Below are positions 1-8,235 of a DNA stretch of 64,000 nucleotides, one piece after another. The position numbers and the translations under genes were made by a program. Position 1 is the first letter of the stretch. Each line of letters opens with the position of its first letter. A model generated the notes under the pieces. The model made no database searches. It was given only the letters and a program-made list of their open reading frames with translations, and had not been told where the DNA came from. Source of the DNA: an uncultured Clostridia bacterium (GTDB lineage Bacteria; Bacillota; Clostridia; TANB77; CAG-465); the NCBI GenBank assembly GCA_949106495.1, contig CARYZD010000001.1:124001-188000 (forward strand), in the 5' to 3' direction.

Positions 1-151
1 CTTCAAATAACTTATTCATCTTATCTGAATACACCTTATTATGTTCTGCTAAATAGATTGAATAAGCAAAATACATTATAATTTGCACTTTCCCCTTTGT
101 CATACCTTTTGTAGCCATTATATAGTTTGCTACATCAATAACATTTTCCAT
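1..151 (-). CDS. SocA/Panacea-like (DUF4065) protein, N-terminal part
   Basis: This reading frame begins with ATG at 151, seven bases after an AAGGAGG ribosome-binding site, and runs off the left edge, so only about 50 residues are visible. They read as two amphipathic helices: a VIDVANYIMA segment, then MTKGKVQIIMYFAYSIYLAEH. This matches the start of the Panacea/SocA-like domain (a helix with 'ANY', then 'K.QK.LYYAQ..YLA'). Members of that family serve as antitoxins in toxin-antitoxin pairs and in phage genes. Any partner toxin would lie outside the window. The assignment rests on 50 residues only. Confidence 0.5.
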   Translation of the reverse strand, partial: MENVIDVANYIMATKGMTKGKVQIIMYFAYSIYLAEHNKVYSDKMNKLFE

Positions 152-263
152 ACAAATTCCTCCTTTAAATTATTATTTTTTCATTGTATATTAATACTCT
201 GATGCTTTTTTTTCATGTTCAATTATTATAGCACAGCTCCAATTTTATGTAAAGTGTTTTTGA

Positions 264-294
264 CAAAAAAGAATGGTAATTTTACTTACCATTC
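264..294 (-). terminator. intrinsic terminator of the Rpn-like nuclease gene
   Basis: A perfect 9-bp stem (271-279 with 286-294, loop of six) is followed on the minus strand by a run of U from 270 to 265. It lies just past the stop codon of the nuclease gene. Confidence 0.75.
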
Positions 295-304
295 AAATTA
301 TATA

Positions 305-1132
305 CTATTTCAACATTAAAATTTCTTCTTTTGTTAAGTTAGTAATTTTTATAATAGTGTTAATATCTATTTTTTCTTTTAACATCTTTTGAGCTATTTC
401 CTTATTTTTATTTTCTGCTCCTATCTCTATTCCATGATATCTTGCTGAGCTCATATCTCTTTCATACTTTTCTCTTAACTCCACTCTTCTTTTGAATGCT
501 TCGTCTCCTTCTAAGTATTCTAGTTCCTCTTTTGCTTTTTTTATAGTGTTATTCTTTTCCATTATCTTTTCTATCTCCTTTGAATTTTCACTATCAATAA
601 ATGTTAGCCATTGTGATGTTATATCTTCATAGTCTTTACTTTCTTTCCTAAACTTTGGTAACTCTATATAGTAATATTTTAAATATTCATTTACTACATA
701 TTCTTTATTATTTTCTAATACTGTTACTGTCTTATTTATATATTCTTTTGAGTTAAATAATTTATAATTTAATATACATATTACTATTACTGGTTTTAGT
801 GTTTGATACTCTTCTTTTTTCTTTAACTCACTTGTAAATAACTTTGCTCCATAAAATGTTGACCTTGGTATTATATTATTCTCATTTTCTAGTTGTATCT
901 CTATATTTACTATGCTTCTATCATTTATTATAGCTCTTACATCTATTATACCTAATTTATCTTCCTCTACATCCTTTTCTAAATGTATATCATGCATTAT
1001 CTCTATTTCTTTTATCTCTAAATTTAATAATGACGATAAAAACTCTCTTAAAAATTCTTCATTTCCTTTATGGGCAAATATTCTTTTAAATACTATATCT
1101 CTTTTTACTGATAATTTATTTTCTTCTATCAC
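305..1132 (-). CDS. Rpn family PD-(D/E)XK nuclease / putative transposase
   Basis: This 275-residue protein belongs to the Rpn / 'PD-(D/E)XK nuclease family transposase' group, whose members are DNA endonucleases reported to promote RecA-independent recombination. The N-terminus (KRDIVFKRIF) is the family start. The nuclease core follows with Asp64 in GIIDVRA and Glu78-x-Gln80 in NIEIQLE, the D-(D/E)xQ version of the active site. The C-terminal third is charged and helical (EYLEGDEAFKRR, then a KEKIDINTIIKITNL helix-turn-helix-like tail), typical of the family. Translation starts at GTG 1132 behind AGAGG. It stands alone with its own terminator. These genes are usually multicopy and mobile in Clostridia. 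The function here is inferred from family only. Confidence 0.8.
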   Translation of the reverse strand: MIEENKLSVKRDIVFKRIFAHKGNEEFLREFLSSLLNLEIKEIEIMHDIHLEKDVEEDKLGIIDVRAIINDRSIVNIEIQLENENNIIPRSTFYGAKLFTSELKKKEEYQTLKPVIVICILNYKLFNSKEYINKTVTVLENNKEYVVNEYLKYYYIELPKFRKESKDYEDITSQWLTFIDSENSKEIEKIMEKNNTIKKAKEELEYLEGDEAFKRRVELREKYERDMSSARYHGIEIGAENKNKEIAQKMLKEKIDINTIIKITNLTKEEILMLK

Positions 1133-1381
1133 TTGATATCCTCTCTAAGAATATCACAAATTTGTGTACATTTCAATATTGAATTATTCTTTTTTTACTT
1201 TTTTAGATTAAATTTATTTTTAGATTTAAAAAATTAATTGAATAAAATTAATTTGATTTAAATTTTTAGATTTAATATTCATGAACAATAAAATTATAAT
1301 ACCTAAAATTTAAGATGTAAATACTTTACTACTACATTACAAAACTAGTTTAAGTTAGATAAAACTTTATTTTTAAAATGT

Positions 1382-1407
1382 AAAAAAGAGACTATAAAGT
1401 CCCTTTT
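1382..1407 (-). terminator. intrinsic terminator of the mur ligase-arginase operon
   Basis: A 10-bp stem with one G-U pair (1384-1393 with 1398-1407) and a 4-base loop is followed on the minus strand by a U-run. It sits directly after the arginase stop codon. Confidence 0.75.
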
Positions 1408-1413
1408 ATCTAT

Positions 1414-2283
1414 TTATATATTATTTATTAAACTTTTAAGTATTGTTCTTGCTATAACTTTTGTTTTATTATCTATATCTCTTAAAGGATTATATTCAAC
1501 TAAATCTAATGATTTTAATTTATCTTTATGTTTAATTATTTCATCTATAGCCTGATATGCTTCTTCAAGGTTAATTCCATCTATTGCAGGAACTGATACC
1601 CCTGGACAAACTTCAGGGTCAATTACATCTAAATCATAACTTATATGCATTCCTTCAGTTCCATCACAAGCAATTTTAATTGCGTCTTCCATAACTGCAT
1701 TCATTCCTCTTTGATGAATTTCTTCAGTTGTAAATACAGTTACACCTGCATCTTTTAAATTTTCTATCTCAAGTGGATCAATATCTCTTCCCCCCACAAC
1801 TACTGTATTTTTAGGATTGTAATAATTTCCATTATGAAAATCTGTTAAAAATTTCTTTTCATATCCATCAATTGCAGCAAGTGGTAATCCATGAATATTA
1901 CCAGTTATAGTAGTTTCAAAAGTATTGTAATCTCCATGAGCATCAACCCAAATTATACCAAGTGACTTATTTCTGTTTATTGATGCCAAAGCTGATGCAA
2001 TTACTAAGCTATGGTCTCCACCAAGTGTCAGTGGAAAATTATTTCTATCAATTATATCTAAAACTGTATTATATAAAGCTTCATTAAATATATTTAATTT
2101 TTCTAAATTTTTCTTTTTATTGTCTTTTTCCCTTTCTTTATTTTCTCCATCTGAATATAATCTATATATTCCTCTAAGATTTCTTCCTCTAAGATATTTA
2201 GTTAATTCATCTGGTCCAAGACGTGCACCATCAACTGCAACTCCCAAATCTGTACATGCATTAATTATATCTATATCTCTCAT
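1414..2283 (-). CDS. rocF: arginase family ureohydrolase
   Basis: This 289-residue protein has the full set of ureohydrolase metal motifs: GGDHS (88-92), DAHGD (114-118) and SYDLDVIDP (215-223), which bind two Mn ions. Arginase hydrolyses L-arginine to L-ornithine and urea. Agmatinase or formimidoylglutamase share the fold, so the substrate is not certain, though the SxDxDxxDPxxxPG pattern fits arginase. I place the start at ATG 2283, behind GAGG. A longer frame to 2322 would overlap the upstream mur ligase and lacks a ribosome-binding site. The mur ligase stop is at 2300, so the ribosome-binding site sits in the 16-base gap and the two genes are probably translationally linked. The terminator follows at 1382-1407. 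The linkage to a cell-wall ligase is unusual. Confidence 0.8.
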   Translation of the reverse strand: MRDIDIINACTDLGVAVDGARLGPDELTKYLRGRNLRGIYRLYSDGENKEREKDNKKKNLEKLNIFNEALYNTVLDIIDRNNFPLTLGGDHSLVIASALASINRNKSLGIIWVDAHGDYNTFETTITGNIHGLPLAAIDGYEKKFLTDFHNGNYYNPKNTVVVGGRDIDPLEIENLKDAGVTVFTTEEIHQRGMNAVMEDAIKIACDGTEGMHISYDLDVIDPEVCPGVSVPAIDGINLEEAYQAIDEIIKHKDKLKSLDLVEYNPLRDIDNKTKVIARTILKSLINNI

Positions 2284-2299
2284 TACTTTCCTCTTTTCT

Positions 2300-3829
2300 T
2301 TAGTTACTATGTCTTTGATCATATTCTTTTAAATATTTCTCTGTATATTCAACATCTGAAATACAAGGTAAATATTCTGTTCCATATTTTTGTCTAGTTT
2401 CTCTTCCCTTACCTGTTAAAAGAATTATAGTTGGCTTTTCTTCTTGTTCTGCTTTTAAAACAGCATCTTCAATTGCTTCTCCTCTTTCTTCGATTAAAGC
2501 ATAATTTTGTGTATATTTTTTAACATATTGCGCTATATCATTAGATATATCTATTACTGGCTCTGCTCCTGGGTCTTCTGCTACCAAATATACAAAATCT
2601 GAATATTGTCCTGCAACAGTTCCTAAATCTTTTCTTCTAAGTAGTGCTTTTTTACCAGGACATCCAAAAATTGAAACAATTCTTCTATCTGGATACTCTT
2701 CTTCTACAGAAGAAAATAGTTTTTCAAAACTTAATTTGTTGTGAGCATAATCTACAAGTATTATTATTTTCATATCTTTTGTATGAAAAACTTCCATTCT
2801 ACCACTACTTCTTGCAATTTCTAAACCATGCTTAATATATTCTACTGGAATATCCATAATATATGCTGTAGCAATTGTTGCTAAGGCATTTTCAACATTA
2901 AATAAACCTGGCATAGTTAATTTAAACTCTTCATCATATGAAGGTGTATGAACTTTAAATATAGTATTAAATCCATCTTTTCTAACATCATAAGCATAAA
3001 AATCTGTATCTTTAGTTTTCATTGAAAAAGTAAATACTCTAGCACTATCTCTTCTCGCAATAGCAACAGTATTTGATGCTAAATCTGCATCCATATTTAC
3101 AATTGCATTTTTAGTATTTTTAAACATTTTTAATTTAGATTCATAATAATCATTAAAATCTGGATGTTCAATTGGACTAATATGATCTTCACTAATGTTC
3201 ATAAATATACCTACATCAAAAAATACATCTGGAACTCTCTCAATTTTTAAAGCTTGAGATGAGACTTCCATTACTAAGTTTTCCATTCCTGAATTTAAAG
3301 CATTAGAAAAATGTTTATGTATATCATATGACTCTGGTGTTGTAATATGTGACTCAAAATTTTCTACTCCATCATATGTATCTATTGAAGATATTACAGC
3401 AGTATCTTTTTTATTCATTGCTTTAGAATATTCATCAAGTACAGTTTTAATATAATATGTTGTTGTGGATTTTCCTTTTGTACCACCTACTCCAATTATA
3501 TTTAAAGTTTCTCCTGGATAATTAAAGTACATAGCAGCCATACAAGATAAAGCACGTCTTATATCTGTTACTAAAATACAAGGTACATCTACATCAAATT
3601 TATTTTCAGCTACATATGCAAATACACCATTTTCTATTGCCTCTTTAAGATACTCATTTTTAAATGCAACACCTTTTACAACAAATAATGTATCTTCTTC
3701 TACTTCTTTTGAATTATATGAAACAAGATTAACTTGCTTTTCTAAGATGTTTTCACAATCTATTATATCTTTTAAAATATTTTCTTCTTTTAATAATTCT
3801 ATATATTCTTTTACACTATATTTATTCAT
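2300..3829 (-). CDS. MurE-like UDP-N-acetylmuramyl peptide ligase
   Basis: This 509-residue Mur ligase has the MurE domain order: an N-terminal UDP-MurNAc-binding domain (to about residue 105), a central ATPase with the P-loop GVGGTKGKSTT (about 113-123), and a C-terminal ligase domain. MurE adds the third amino acid to UDP-MurNAc-L-Ala-D-Glu in the cytoplasm. The position of the DNPR motif, which selects meso-diaminopimelate, reads EDPGAEP near residue 418, so the Arg that binds diaminopimelate is missing. A diamino substrate other than DAP, such as ornithine or lysine, is possible, as is a paralogue with another role. The start is ATG 3829 with GGAGA seven bases upstream; a longer frame to 3934 has no ribosome-binding site. 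The promoter is at 3857-3885 and the next gene is arginase. Confidence 0.75.
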   Translation of the reverse strand: MNKYSVKEYIELLKEENILKDIIDCENILEKQVNLVSYNSKEVEEDTLFVVKGVAFKNEYLKEAIENGVFAYVAENKFDVDVPCILVTDIRRALSCMAAMYFNYPGETLNIIGVGGTKGKSTTTYYIKTVLDEYSKAMNKKDTAVISSIDTYDGVENFESHITTPESYDIHKHFSNALNSGMENLVMEVSSQALKIERVPDVFFDVGIFMNISEDHISPIEHPDFNDYYESKLKMFKNTKNAIVNMDADLASNTVAIARRDSARVFTFSMKTKDTDFYAYDVRKDGFNTIFKVHTPSYDEEFKLTMPGLFNVENALATIATAYIMDIPVEYIKHGLEIARSSGRMEVFHTKDMKIIILVDYAHNKLSFEKLFSSVEEEYPDRRIVSIFGCPGKKALLRRKDLGTVAGQYSDFVYLVAEDPGAEPVIDISNDIAQYVKKYTQNYALIEERGEAIEDAVLKAEQEEKPTIILLTGKGRETRQKYGTEYLPCISDVEYTEKYLKEYDQRHSN

Positions 3830-3856
3830 CATTACTCTCCTTTTAATTACATTAAA

Positions 3857-3885
3857 ATTATATACTATGTATAGTGTAAAATCAA
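3857..3885 (-). promoter_or_regulatory. promoter of the mur ligase-arginase operon
   Basis: On the minus strand there is TTGATT, a 17-base spacer and a perfect TATAAT, about 25 bases upstream of the mur ligase ATG. Confidence 0.6.
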
Positions 3886-3949
3886 GAGATAATAAGTCCA
3901 CACAAATCCACAATAACAGAGTCTTAAAACTCACAAATTCACAGTATAA

Positions 3950-3983
3950 GAAAAAAATAAAGTTAATAGTTATCCTATTAACT
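3950..3983 (-). terminator. intrinsic terminator of PHP gene 1
   Basis: A 9-bp stem (3961-3969 with 3975-3983, 5-base loop) begins one base past the PHP stop codon and is followed on the minus strand by a U-rich tract. It separates the PHP gene from the mur ligase gene, so they are not one operon. Confidence 0.75.
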
Positions 3984-4877
3984 CTATTTTTGATTTAATC
4001 TGTCTATTTCTTGTTTCTTTTGTTTTAACATAGAAACAATGTTCTTGTCTGTAATATTAAGATTATTATTAATACCTTTTCCAATTTCAATTACAGGTTG
4101 TCTTTTTCCTCCATGATAATCACTACCAACTGTTGGTACTAGATTATACTTTCTACAATATTCAAGAAATTCTTCTTTTCTCATTTCTTTGTGATTTGGT
4201 GTATATGTTTCAATACCACAAAGACCTGCATTTACAAGTTCTTTTATAAAAACTTCTTCTTCTGATTTTTCTAGTCTTATACTTTTTGGATGTGCAAGTA
4301 CTGGTACACCGCCATATTCTCTAATTTTTTTAACAAGTTCTGTTGGAATTAACTTTTGCCTTTTAACATAACTATTTCCACCGTGGTCCAAATATTTACC
4401 ATAAGCCTCTGATGTGGATTTAGTATAGCCAAGTTTTTTTAATGTTCTAGCAATATCAAAACGCCCTATACTCTTTTTATCTCTGCTATTTGCTATTACA
4501 TCTTCAATGCCTATTTTAATTTTCTGTTCTTTTAAAAGCTCAAGAGTTTTTACTACACAATTATATCTATCAATTTCATACATATCTAACAACTTACATA
4601 TATCTTTAGAAATATAATATCCTAAAATGTGACATACGTGTTGTTTTCTTGTTTTAGGATACTTAGACATATCTGCACCAATTTCAATTCCTGGTATAAT
4701 TTCAATGTCAGCTCCTGCAAGTTCTGTTGCAATTTTATATGATGATACATTATAATGCTCTGTTAATGATATTACTCCAACATTATTCTCTTTTGCTTCT
4801 TTTAGTACTTTTTCTATACTATCAAAACCATCTGAAAAGTTTGTATGAACATGTAAATCAATACACTTTTCACTCAT
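3984..4877 (-). CDS. PHP-domain phosphoesterase, copy 1
   Basis: This 297-residue protein has the polymerase-and-histidinol-phosphatase fold with its metal-binding motifs in order: DLHVHTNFSDG near the N-terminus, SLTEHYN, PGIEIGAD, VCHILGYY, PVLAHPKS and VGSDYHGG near the C-terminus. Relatives include the RNase AM/TrpH group, which cut 3',5'-nucleoside bisphosphates or trim RNA 5' ends. The real substrate is unknown. It starts at ATG 4877 behind AAGGAG, with a good promoter at 4930-4958 and its own terminator. It is about half identical by eye to the second copy at 5275-6147, including the ribosome-binding-site region, so the pair arose by duplication or repeated acquisition. Confidence 0.8.
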   Translation of the reverse strand: MSEKCIDLHVHTNFSDGFDSIEKVLKEAKENNVGVISLTEHYNVSSYKIATELAGADIEIIPGIEIGADMSKYPKTRKQHVCHILGYYISKDICKLLDMYEIDRYNCVVKTLELLKEQKIKIGIEDVIANSRDKKSIGRFDIARTLKKLGYTKSTSEAYGKYLDHGGNSYVKRQKLIPTELVKKIREYGGVPVLAHPKSIRLEKSEEEVFIKELVNAGLCGIETYTPNHKEMRKEEFLEYCRKYNLVPTVGSDYHGGKRQPVIEIGKGINNNLNITDKNIVSMLKQKKQEIDRLNQK

Positions 4878-4929
4878 TTAAATCACACTCCTTAGTTAAT
4901 TTGTGAAACAAAATTATATGTCTTTGGTC

Positions 4930-4958
4930 ATATTATCATATACAAAAAGTTTTGTCAA
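4930..4958 (-). promoter_or_regulatory. promoter of PHP gene 1
   Basis: On the minus strand there is a perfect TTGACA, a 17-base spacer and TAATAT, about 50 bases before the ATG. Confidence 0.7.
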
Positions 4959-5041
4959 GAAAAATAAATCTATCACTTATGCTTTGTAGTACTTCATTAT
5001 TGATATTAACATAGCATTCATTATTGAGTTAGATAGTAAAT

Positions 5042-5173
5042 TTACAGACCTACCATAGAAATATTCCATTTGTCTCTTACTACAACTATAATGACACTTA
5101 TAACTTCCATTACTAAATTAATTAACATTAGCCAAATTATTACCAATTCTATTCTTATATAAATTTCTTTCAT
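5042..5173 (-). CDS. small hydrophobic peptide, unknown
   Basis: This is a possible 43-residue gene. ATG 5173 follows GGAG with a 7-base spacer. The peptide begins MKEIYIRIE, has one strongly hydrophobic stretch (LVIIWLMLINLVMEVISVII, about residues 10-29) and ends with a short charged tail (RDKWNISMVGL). It lies between the terminator of PHP copy 2 and the promoter of PHP copy 1 and could have its own weak promoter (TTGGAA then a TATTAT-like box). Short single-span peptides of this kind include type I toxins and small membrane regulators. There is no homology I can name, and the frame may be chance in AT-rich DNA. Confidence 0.3.
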   Translation of the reverse strand: MKEIYIRIELVIIWLMLINLVMEVISVIIVVVRDKWNISMVGL

Positions 5174-5222
5174 ACAATTTCTCCACTTATATAAATATAA
5201 TAACACTACTATATTCCAATGA

Positions 5223-5252
5223 TAAAAAACAAGGACTACATTACGTAGTCCT
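5223..5252 (-). terminator. intrinsic terminator of PHP gene 2
   Basis: An 8-bp perfect stem (5232-5239 with 5245-5252, loop of five) is followed on the minus strand by TTGTTTTTTA. Confidence 0.8.
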
Positions 5253-5274
5253 CGTCTCACTGCTCATTGTGCTC

Positions 5275-6147
5275 TTAGCTTTTTACACTCTTAATACGTT
5301 CGACTATTTCCATATCGGAAATACATAGATTGTTGTTAATTCCAAGTCCGATTAATATTTCTGGTTTTCTGTCTCCACCATGATAATCACTGCCAACTGT
5401 TGGAATCAAATTGTATAATTCACATAACTTAAGATAATGCTGCCTTTGTTCATAAGTGTTATTTGGGTTATATACCTCTATGCCTTTAAGTCCTGCATCT
5501 GCGAGTTTTTTCATAAATTCAAGTTCAGAATTTGAACGTAACCGCAAACTTTTCGGATGTGCAAGCACTGGTACTCCACCAAAATTTATAATGGCTCTAA
5601 CAAGTTGTTCTGGTCCAAGTTTCTTTCTCCTTACAAATCCTGAGCAATGGTAGTTTAAATACTTACCATAAGCTTCCTGCGGGTTACAGACATAGCCATA
5701 ATATGATAATGCAAGTGCAATATCATAACGCCCTATGCTATTCTTATCTCTAGCAACAAATTCAACATTACTAATAGATAATTTAATATTCTGTTCTCTT
5801 AATAGTTCTAGTGTTTTCTTTACACACTCTCGTCTGTGAGTTTCATAACTGTCTAAAAGCAAGCAAATTGAATCTGAGACAAAATATCCCAAGATATGAC
5901 ATACATGCTTTCTTCCTTTTCCTTCTTCATATTCAGACATATCTGCACCGATTTCGATACCTGGTATCACTTCAATGTGACCTTTAGCATACCGCTTAGC
6001 AAGCCTTAAAGAAGATATATTATAATGTTCAGTAATAGATATAACTTTTACATTATTTGCTCTTGCTTTGCGGATAACTGTGGCGATATCATCAAAACCA
6101 TCTGAGTAGTTAGTATGAACATGAAGGTCGATGAGCTTCTCGGCCAT
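5275..6147 (-). CDS. PHP-domain phosphoesterase, copy 2
   Basis: This 290-residue paralogue of the neighbouring PHP protein keeps the same motifs (DLHVHTNYSDG, SITEHYN, PGIEIGAD, PVLAHPKS, VGSDYHGG), so all the metal ligands look intact. I place the start at ATG 6147, eight bases after AAGGAG, rather than at GTG 6156, which overlaps the ribosome-binding site. The DNA is visibly richer in G and C and uses more CG-containing codons than copy 1 or the flanks, suggesting a separate history and possibly transfer from a relative. It has its own promoter (6199-6227) and terminator (5223-5252). The substrate is unknown. Confidence 0.8.
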   Translation of the reverse strand: MAEKLIDLHVHTNYSDGFDDIATVIRKARANNVKVISITEHYNISSLRLAKRYAKGHIEVIPGIEIGADMSEYEEGKGRKHVCHILGYFVSDSICLLLDSYETHRRECVKKTLELLREQNIKLSISNVEFVARDKNSIGRYDIALALSYYGYVCNPQEAYGKYLNYHCSGFVRRKKLGPEQLVRAIINFGGVPVLAHPKSLRLRSNSELEFMKKLADAGLKGIEVYNPNNTYEQRQHYLKLCELYNLIPTVGSDYHGGDRKPEILIGLGINNNLCISDMEIVERIKSVKS

Positions 6148-6198
6148 ATTAATCACACTCCTTAATTAACCAGTGATAAAAAATAAAGTTTCAATGTG

Positions 6199-6227
6199 AT
6201 AATACCACTTTTATTGCAATTTGTCAA
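6199..6227 (-). promoter_or_regulatory. promoter of PHP gene 2
   Basis: On the minus strand there is a perfect TTGACA, a 17-base spacer and TATTAT, about 50 bases before ATG 6147. Confidence 0.7.
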
Positions 6228-6235
6228 ATTTACAT

Positions 6236-6266
6236 ATAAAAAAGCTTGGAAACTTAATTCCAAGCT
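6236..6266 (-). terminator. intrinsic terminator of carD
   Basis: A 9-bp perfect stem (6243-6251 with 6258-6266) is followed on the minus strand by six U. Confidence 0.8.
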
Positions 6267-6300
6267 CTTTTATATGTTTAAAATATTTTTTATGAGATTT

Positions 6301-6843
6301 TTATAATATTACATCTCCATTTGCATTAGAAGCTTCATCCATTATTCCAGCTGCATATGATTCTTTTATTATGCTATCAATTTTAGTTTCTAATAACTCT
6401 TTATCTTGATTTTCAGCAAGAACCATTTCACTTAATAAAATGTTTTTAGATGTTGCAAGCATTTTCTTCTCTCCTATTGAAAGACCTCTTTCCATATGTC
6501 TATGTGAAAGTTCTCTTACAACTTCAGCAACTTCTAATATGTTACCTGATTTAATCTTTTCTACGTTAAGATTATATCTCTTACTCCAATTAACATCATG
6601 AATGTAAGGATCTTTAGGTTTCTCTAGAACAGAAAATACTTTGTCTGCTTCAGATCTTTCAGAAACTTCTCTTACACCTATATCATCAACCTTATTTGTT
6701 GGAACCATTAATTTCATTCCTCCAATAGGCATTTTAATTATGTAATAATCATCAACATTTCCAAGCATCTCTTTTTCCTCTATAGATTCAATTGTACCTG
6801 CACCATGCATTGGATAAACAACTTTATCTCCTACACTAAACAC
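6301..6843 (-). CDS. carD: CarD/CdnL-family transcription regulator
   Basis: This 180-residue protein begins with the CarD/CdnL/TRCF RNA-polymerase-interaction domain (MFSVGDKVVYPMHGAGTI, about residues 1-60), followed by an all-helical C-terminal domain. CarD binds the beta subunit of RNA polymerase and stabilises open complexes at housekeeping promoters, notably rRNA promoters. The start is GTG 6843 behind GGGGG; an upstream ATG is out of frame. It has its own promoter and terminator, separate from the isoprenoid operon that ends upstream. The family is clear; the regulon is unknown. Confidence 0.85.
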   Translation of the reverse strand: MFSVGDKVVYPMHGAGTIESIEEKEMLGNVDDYYIIKMPIGGMKLMVPTNKVDDIGVREVSERSEADKVFSVLEKPKDPYIHDVNWSKRYNLNVEKIKSGNILEVAEVVRELSHRHMERGLSIGEKKMLATSKNILLSEMVLAENQDKELLETKIDSIIKESYAAGIMDEASNANGDVIL

Positions 6844-6884
6844 TAAACATTCCCCCTTCTCTTAATATCAAGTAATACATTATT

Positions 6885-6913
6885 ATTATACCACAATTTT
6901 AAGAAAAAGTAAA
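6885..6913 (-). promoter_or_regulatory. promoter of carD
   Basis: TATAAT with a 17-base spacer from TTTACT, on the minus strand, about 40 bases before the GTG start. Confidence 0.55.
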
Positions 6914-6944
6914 GGAAATGAAAAGGTATTTTATGTCAAAAGGA

Positions 6945-7658
6945 TTAATTTCCTCCAAATCTACGATTCCTTTTTATGTATTCTTCTATAGCCTTATCAA
7001 ATTGATATTCATCAAAGTCAGGCCACATAACATTTTCAGGAAAATATAGTTCTGAATATGTTGATTGCCATGTAAGAAAATTACTAAGCCTATATTCATT
7101 ACTTGTCCTAATTATTAAATCTGGGTCAGGTATATCTTTAGTATAAAGATAGCTTGAAATAAGTTCTTTTGTTATATCTTCAATACCTATTTTTTCTTCT
7201 TTAATTAATTTACCTATTTCTTTAACAGATTTTACTATTTCATCTCTTCCGCCATAATTTAGACATATCCCAAAAACCATTTTTTTATTTTCTTTTGTTT
7301 TTTCTTCTAATTTTATTATTTTTTCTTGAAGCTTTTTATTTAGAGCAGAAATATCTCCATATACCTTTATTCTTATTTCTCTTTTTTCATCACTTACTAA
7401 TAAATCACTAGTAAATTTATCTAATAGTTTCATAAGTAGAGTTACTTCTGCTGCATCTCTTTTCCAATTCTCAGTTGAAAAAGCATAAACTGTTAAGTAT
7501 TTAAGCCCTGAGTCATATGCATATTTAGCTATATTTTTAACTGCTTCAGCGCCTGCTTTATGCCCCTCTGTTGGCTTTAGCCCTTTTGCTTTTGCCCATC
7601 TTCTATTACCATCTAATATTATAGCAATATGTTTTGGTCCTCTTTCATCTATAATCAT
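6945..7658 (-). CDS. uppS: undecaprenyl diphosphate synthase (isoprenyl transferase)
   Basis: This 237-residue cis-prenyltransferase condenses eight isopentenyl diphosphates onto farnesyl diphosphate to make the C55 lipid carrier for wall synthesis. The family signatures are present: IAIILDGNRRWAK with Mg-binding Asp16, YAFSTENWKR, NYGGRDEI, and DPDLIIRTSNEYRLSNFLTW near the C-terminus. The length is typical. ATG 7658 follows AAGGAG by six bases. It is the last gene of an operon with ispH, ispA and an HD protein, with gaps of 10-11 bases, which gathers the steps from isoprene units to undecaprenyl diphosphate. Confidence 0.92.
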   Translation of the reverse strand: MIIDERGPKHIAIILDGNRRWAKAKGLKPTEGHKAGAEAVKNIAKYAYDSGLKYLTVYAFSTENWKRDAAEVTLLMKLLDKFTSDLLVSDEKREIRIKVYGDISALNKKLQEKIIKLEEKTKENKKMVFGICLNYGGRDEIVKSVKEIGKLIKEEKIGIEDITKELISSYLYTKDIPDPDLIIRTSNEYRLSNFLTWQSTYSELYFPENVMWPDFDEYQFDKAIEEYIKRNRRFGGN

Positions 7659-7669
7659 AAATTACTCCT

Positions 7670-8224
7670 TTATATATCATAAAAATATGTAGCTTCTAAA
7701 TCTGCTTCATGAAGTAATAATGCAAGTGGATATTTTTTAAAAGCTGCACTAATTGTATTATATAATTCTTTAGGCTCTGTAAATCCCATATGCCATCTAA
7801 TAGCATATTTTTCCTCACTAGTAAGTTTAATATACTCTGTAAGCATCATAACAGATTTTTCTCCATGACCATAAGGAATTGTATCATCTACTGTATAATA
7901 TGGTACTTTTTCCCATACTCCTGCCTCATTTTTTGCATTTCTATAGTCTACTTTATAATAATTTACTTTGCAAATATCATGTAAAAGAGCTACTATCTTT
8001 AGTGTATCATCTGATACTTCTACTTCCATTATAGAGTTTTCAACCTTATATTTTAGTATTTCATATACCTTCATACTATGCTCTAATAATCCACCTTCAT
8101 AATTTCCGTGAAATCTAGTGCTAGCTGGTGCAGTATAAAAATCTGTTTTTTCAATAAAGTTTATTAAATTATCCATTCCTTCTCTATTAATACCATTAAG
8201 TAATGTTTTAAATTCTTCTATCAT
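7670..8224 (-). CDS. HD-domain phosphohydrolase
   Basis: This 184-residue protein carries an HD metal-dependent phosphohydrolase domain: GLLEHSMKVYEIL, then VALLHDICKVNYY with the His-Asp pair, and a later Asp in LLHEADLEA. An insertion (VDYRNAKNEAGVWEKVPYYTVDD) sits after the HD pair, a layout common in clostridial and phage 'hydrolase' proteins that act on nucleotides. It lies between ispA and uppS with 11-base gaps, so it is co-transcribed with lipid-carrier genes. Whether it has a role in prenyl-phosphate metabolism or is just carried along cannot be told. The start is ATG 8224 behind AAGGAG. Confidence 0.75.
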   Translation of the reverse strand: MIEEFKTLLNGINREGMDNLINFIEKTDFYTAPASTRFHGNYEGGLLEHSMKVYEILKYKVENSIMEVEVSDDTLKIVALLHDICKVNYYKVDYRNAKNEAGVWEKVPYYTVDDTIPYGHGEKSVMMLTEYIKLTSEEKYAIRWHMGFTEPKELYNTISAAFKKYPLALLLHEADLEATYFYDI

Positions 8225-8235
8225 TTTATTTCTCC

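Noticed and set aside
1133..1413. AT-rich repeats of the type TTAGATTAAATT as a regulatory array
   Set aside because: The copies are degenerate and look like low-complexity AT-rich DNA; only the arginase terminator is supported there.
3830..3934. N-terminal 35-residue extension of the mur ligase
   Set aside because: The extension covers the promoter at 3857-3885 and has no ribosome-binding site; ATG 3829 has one.
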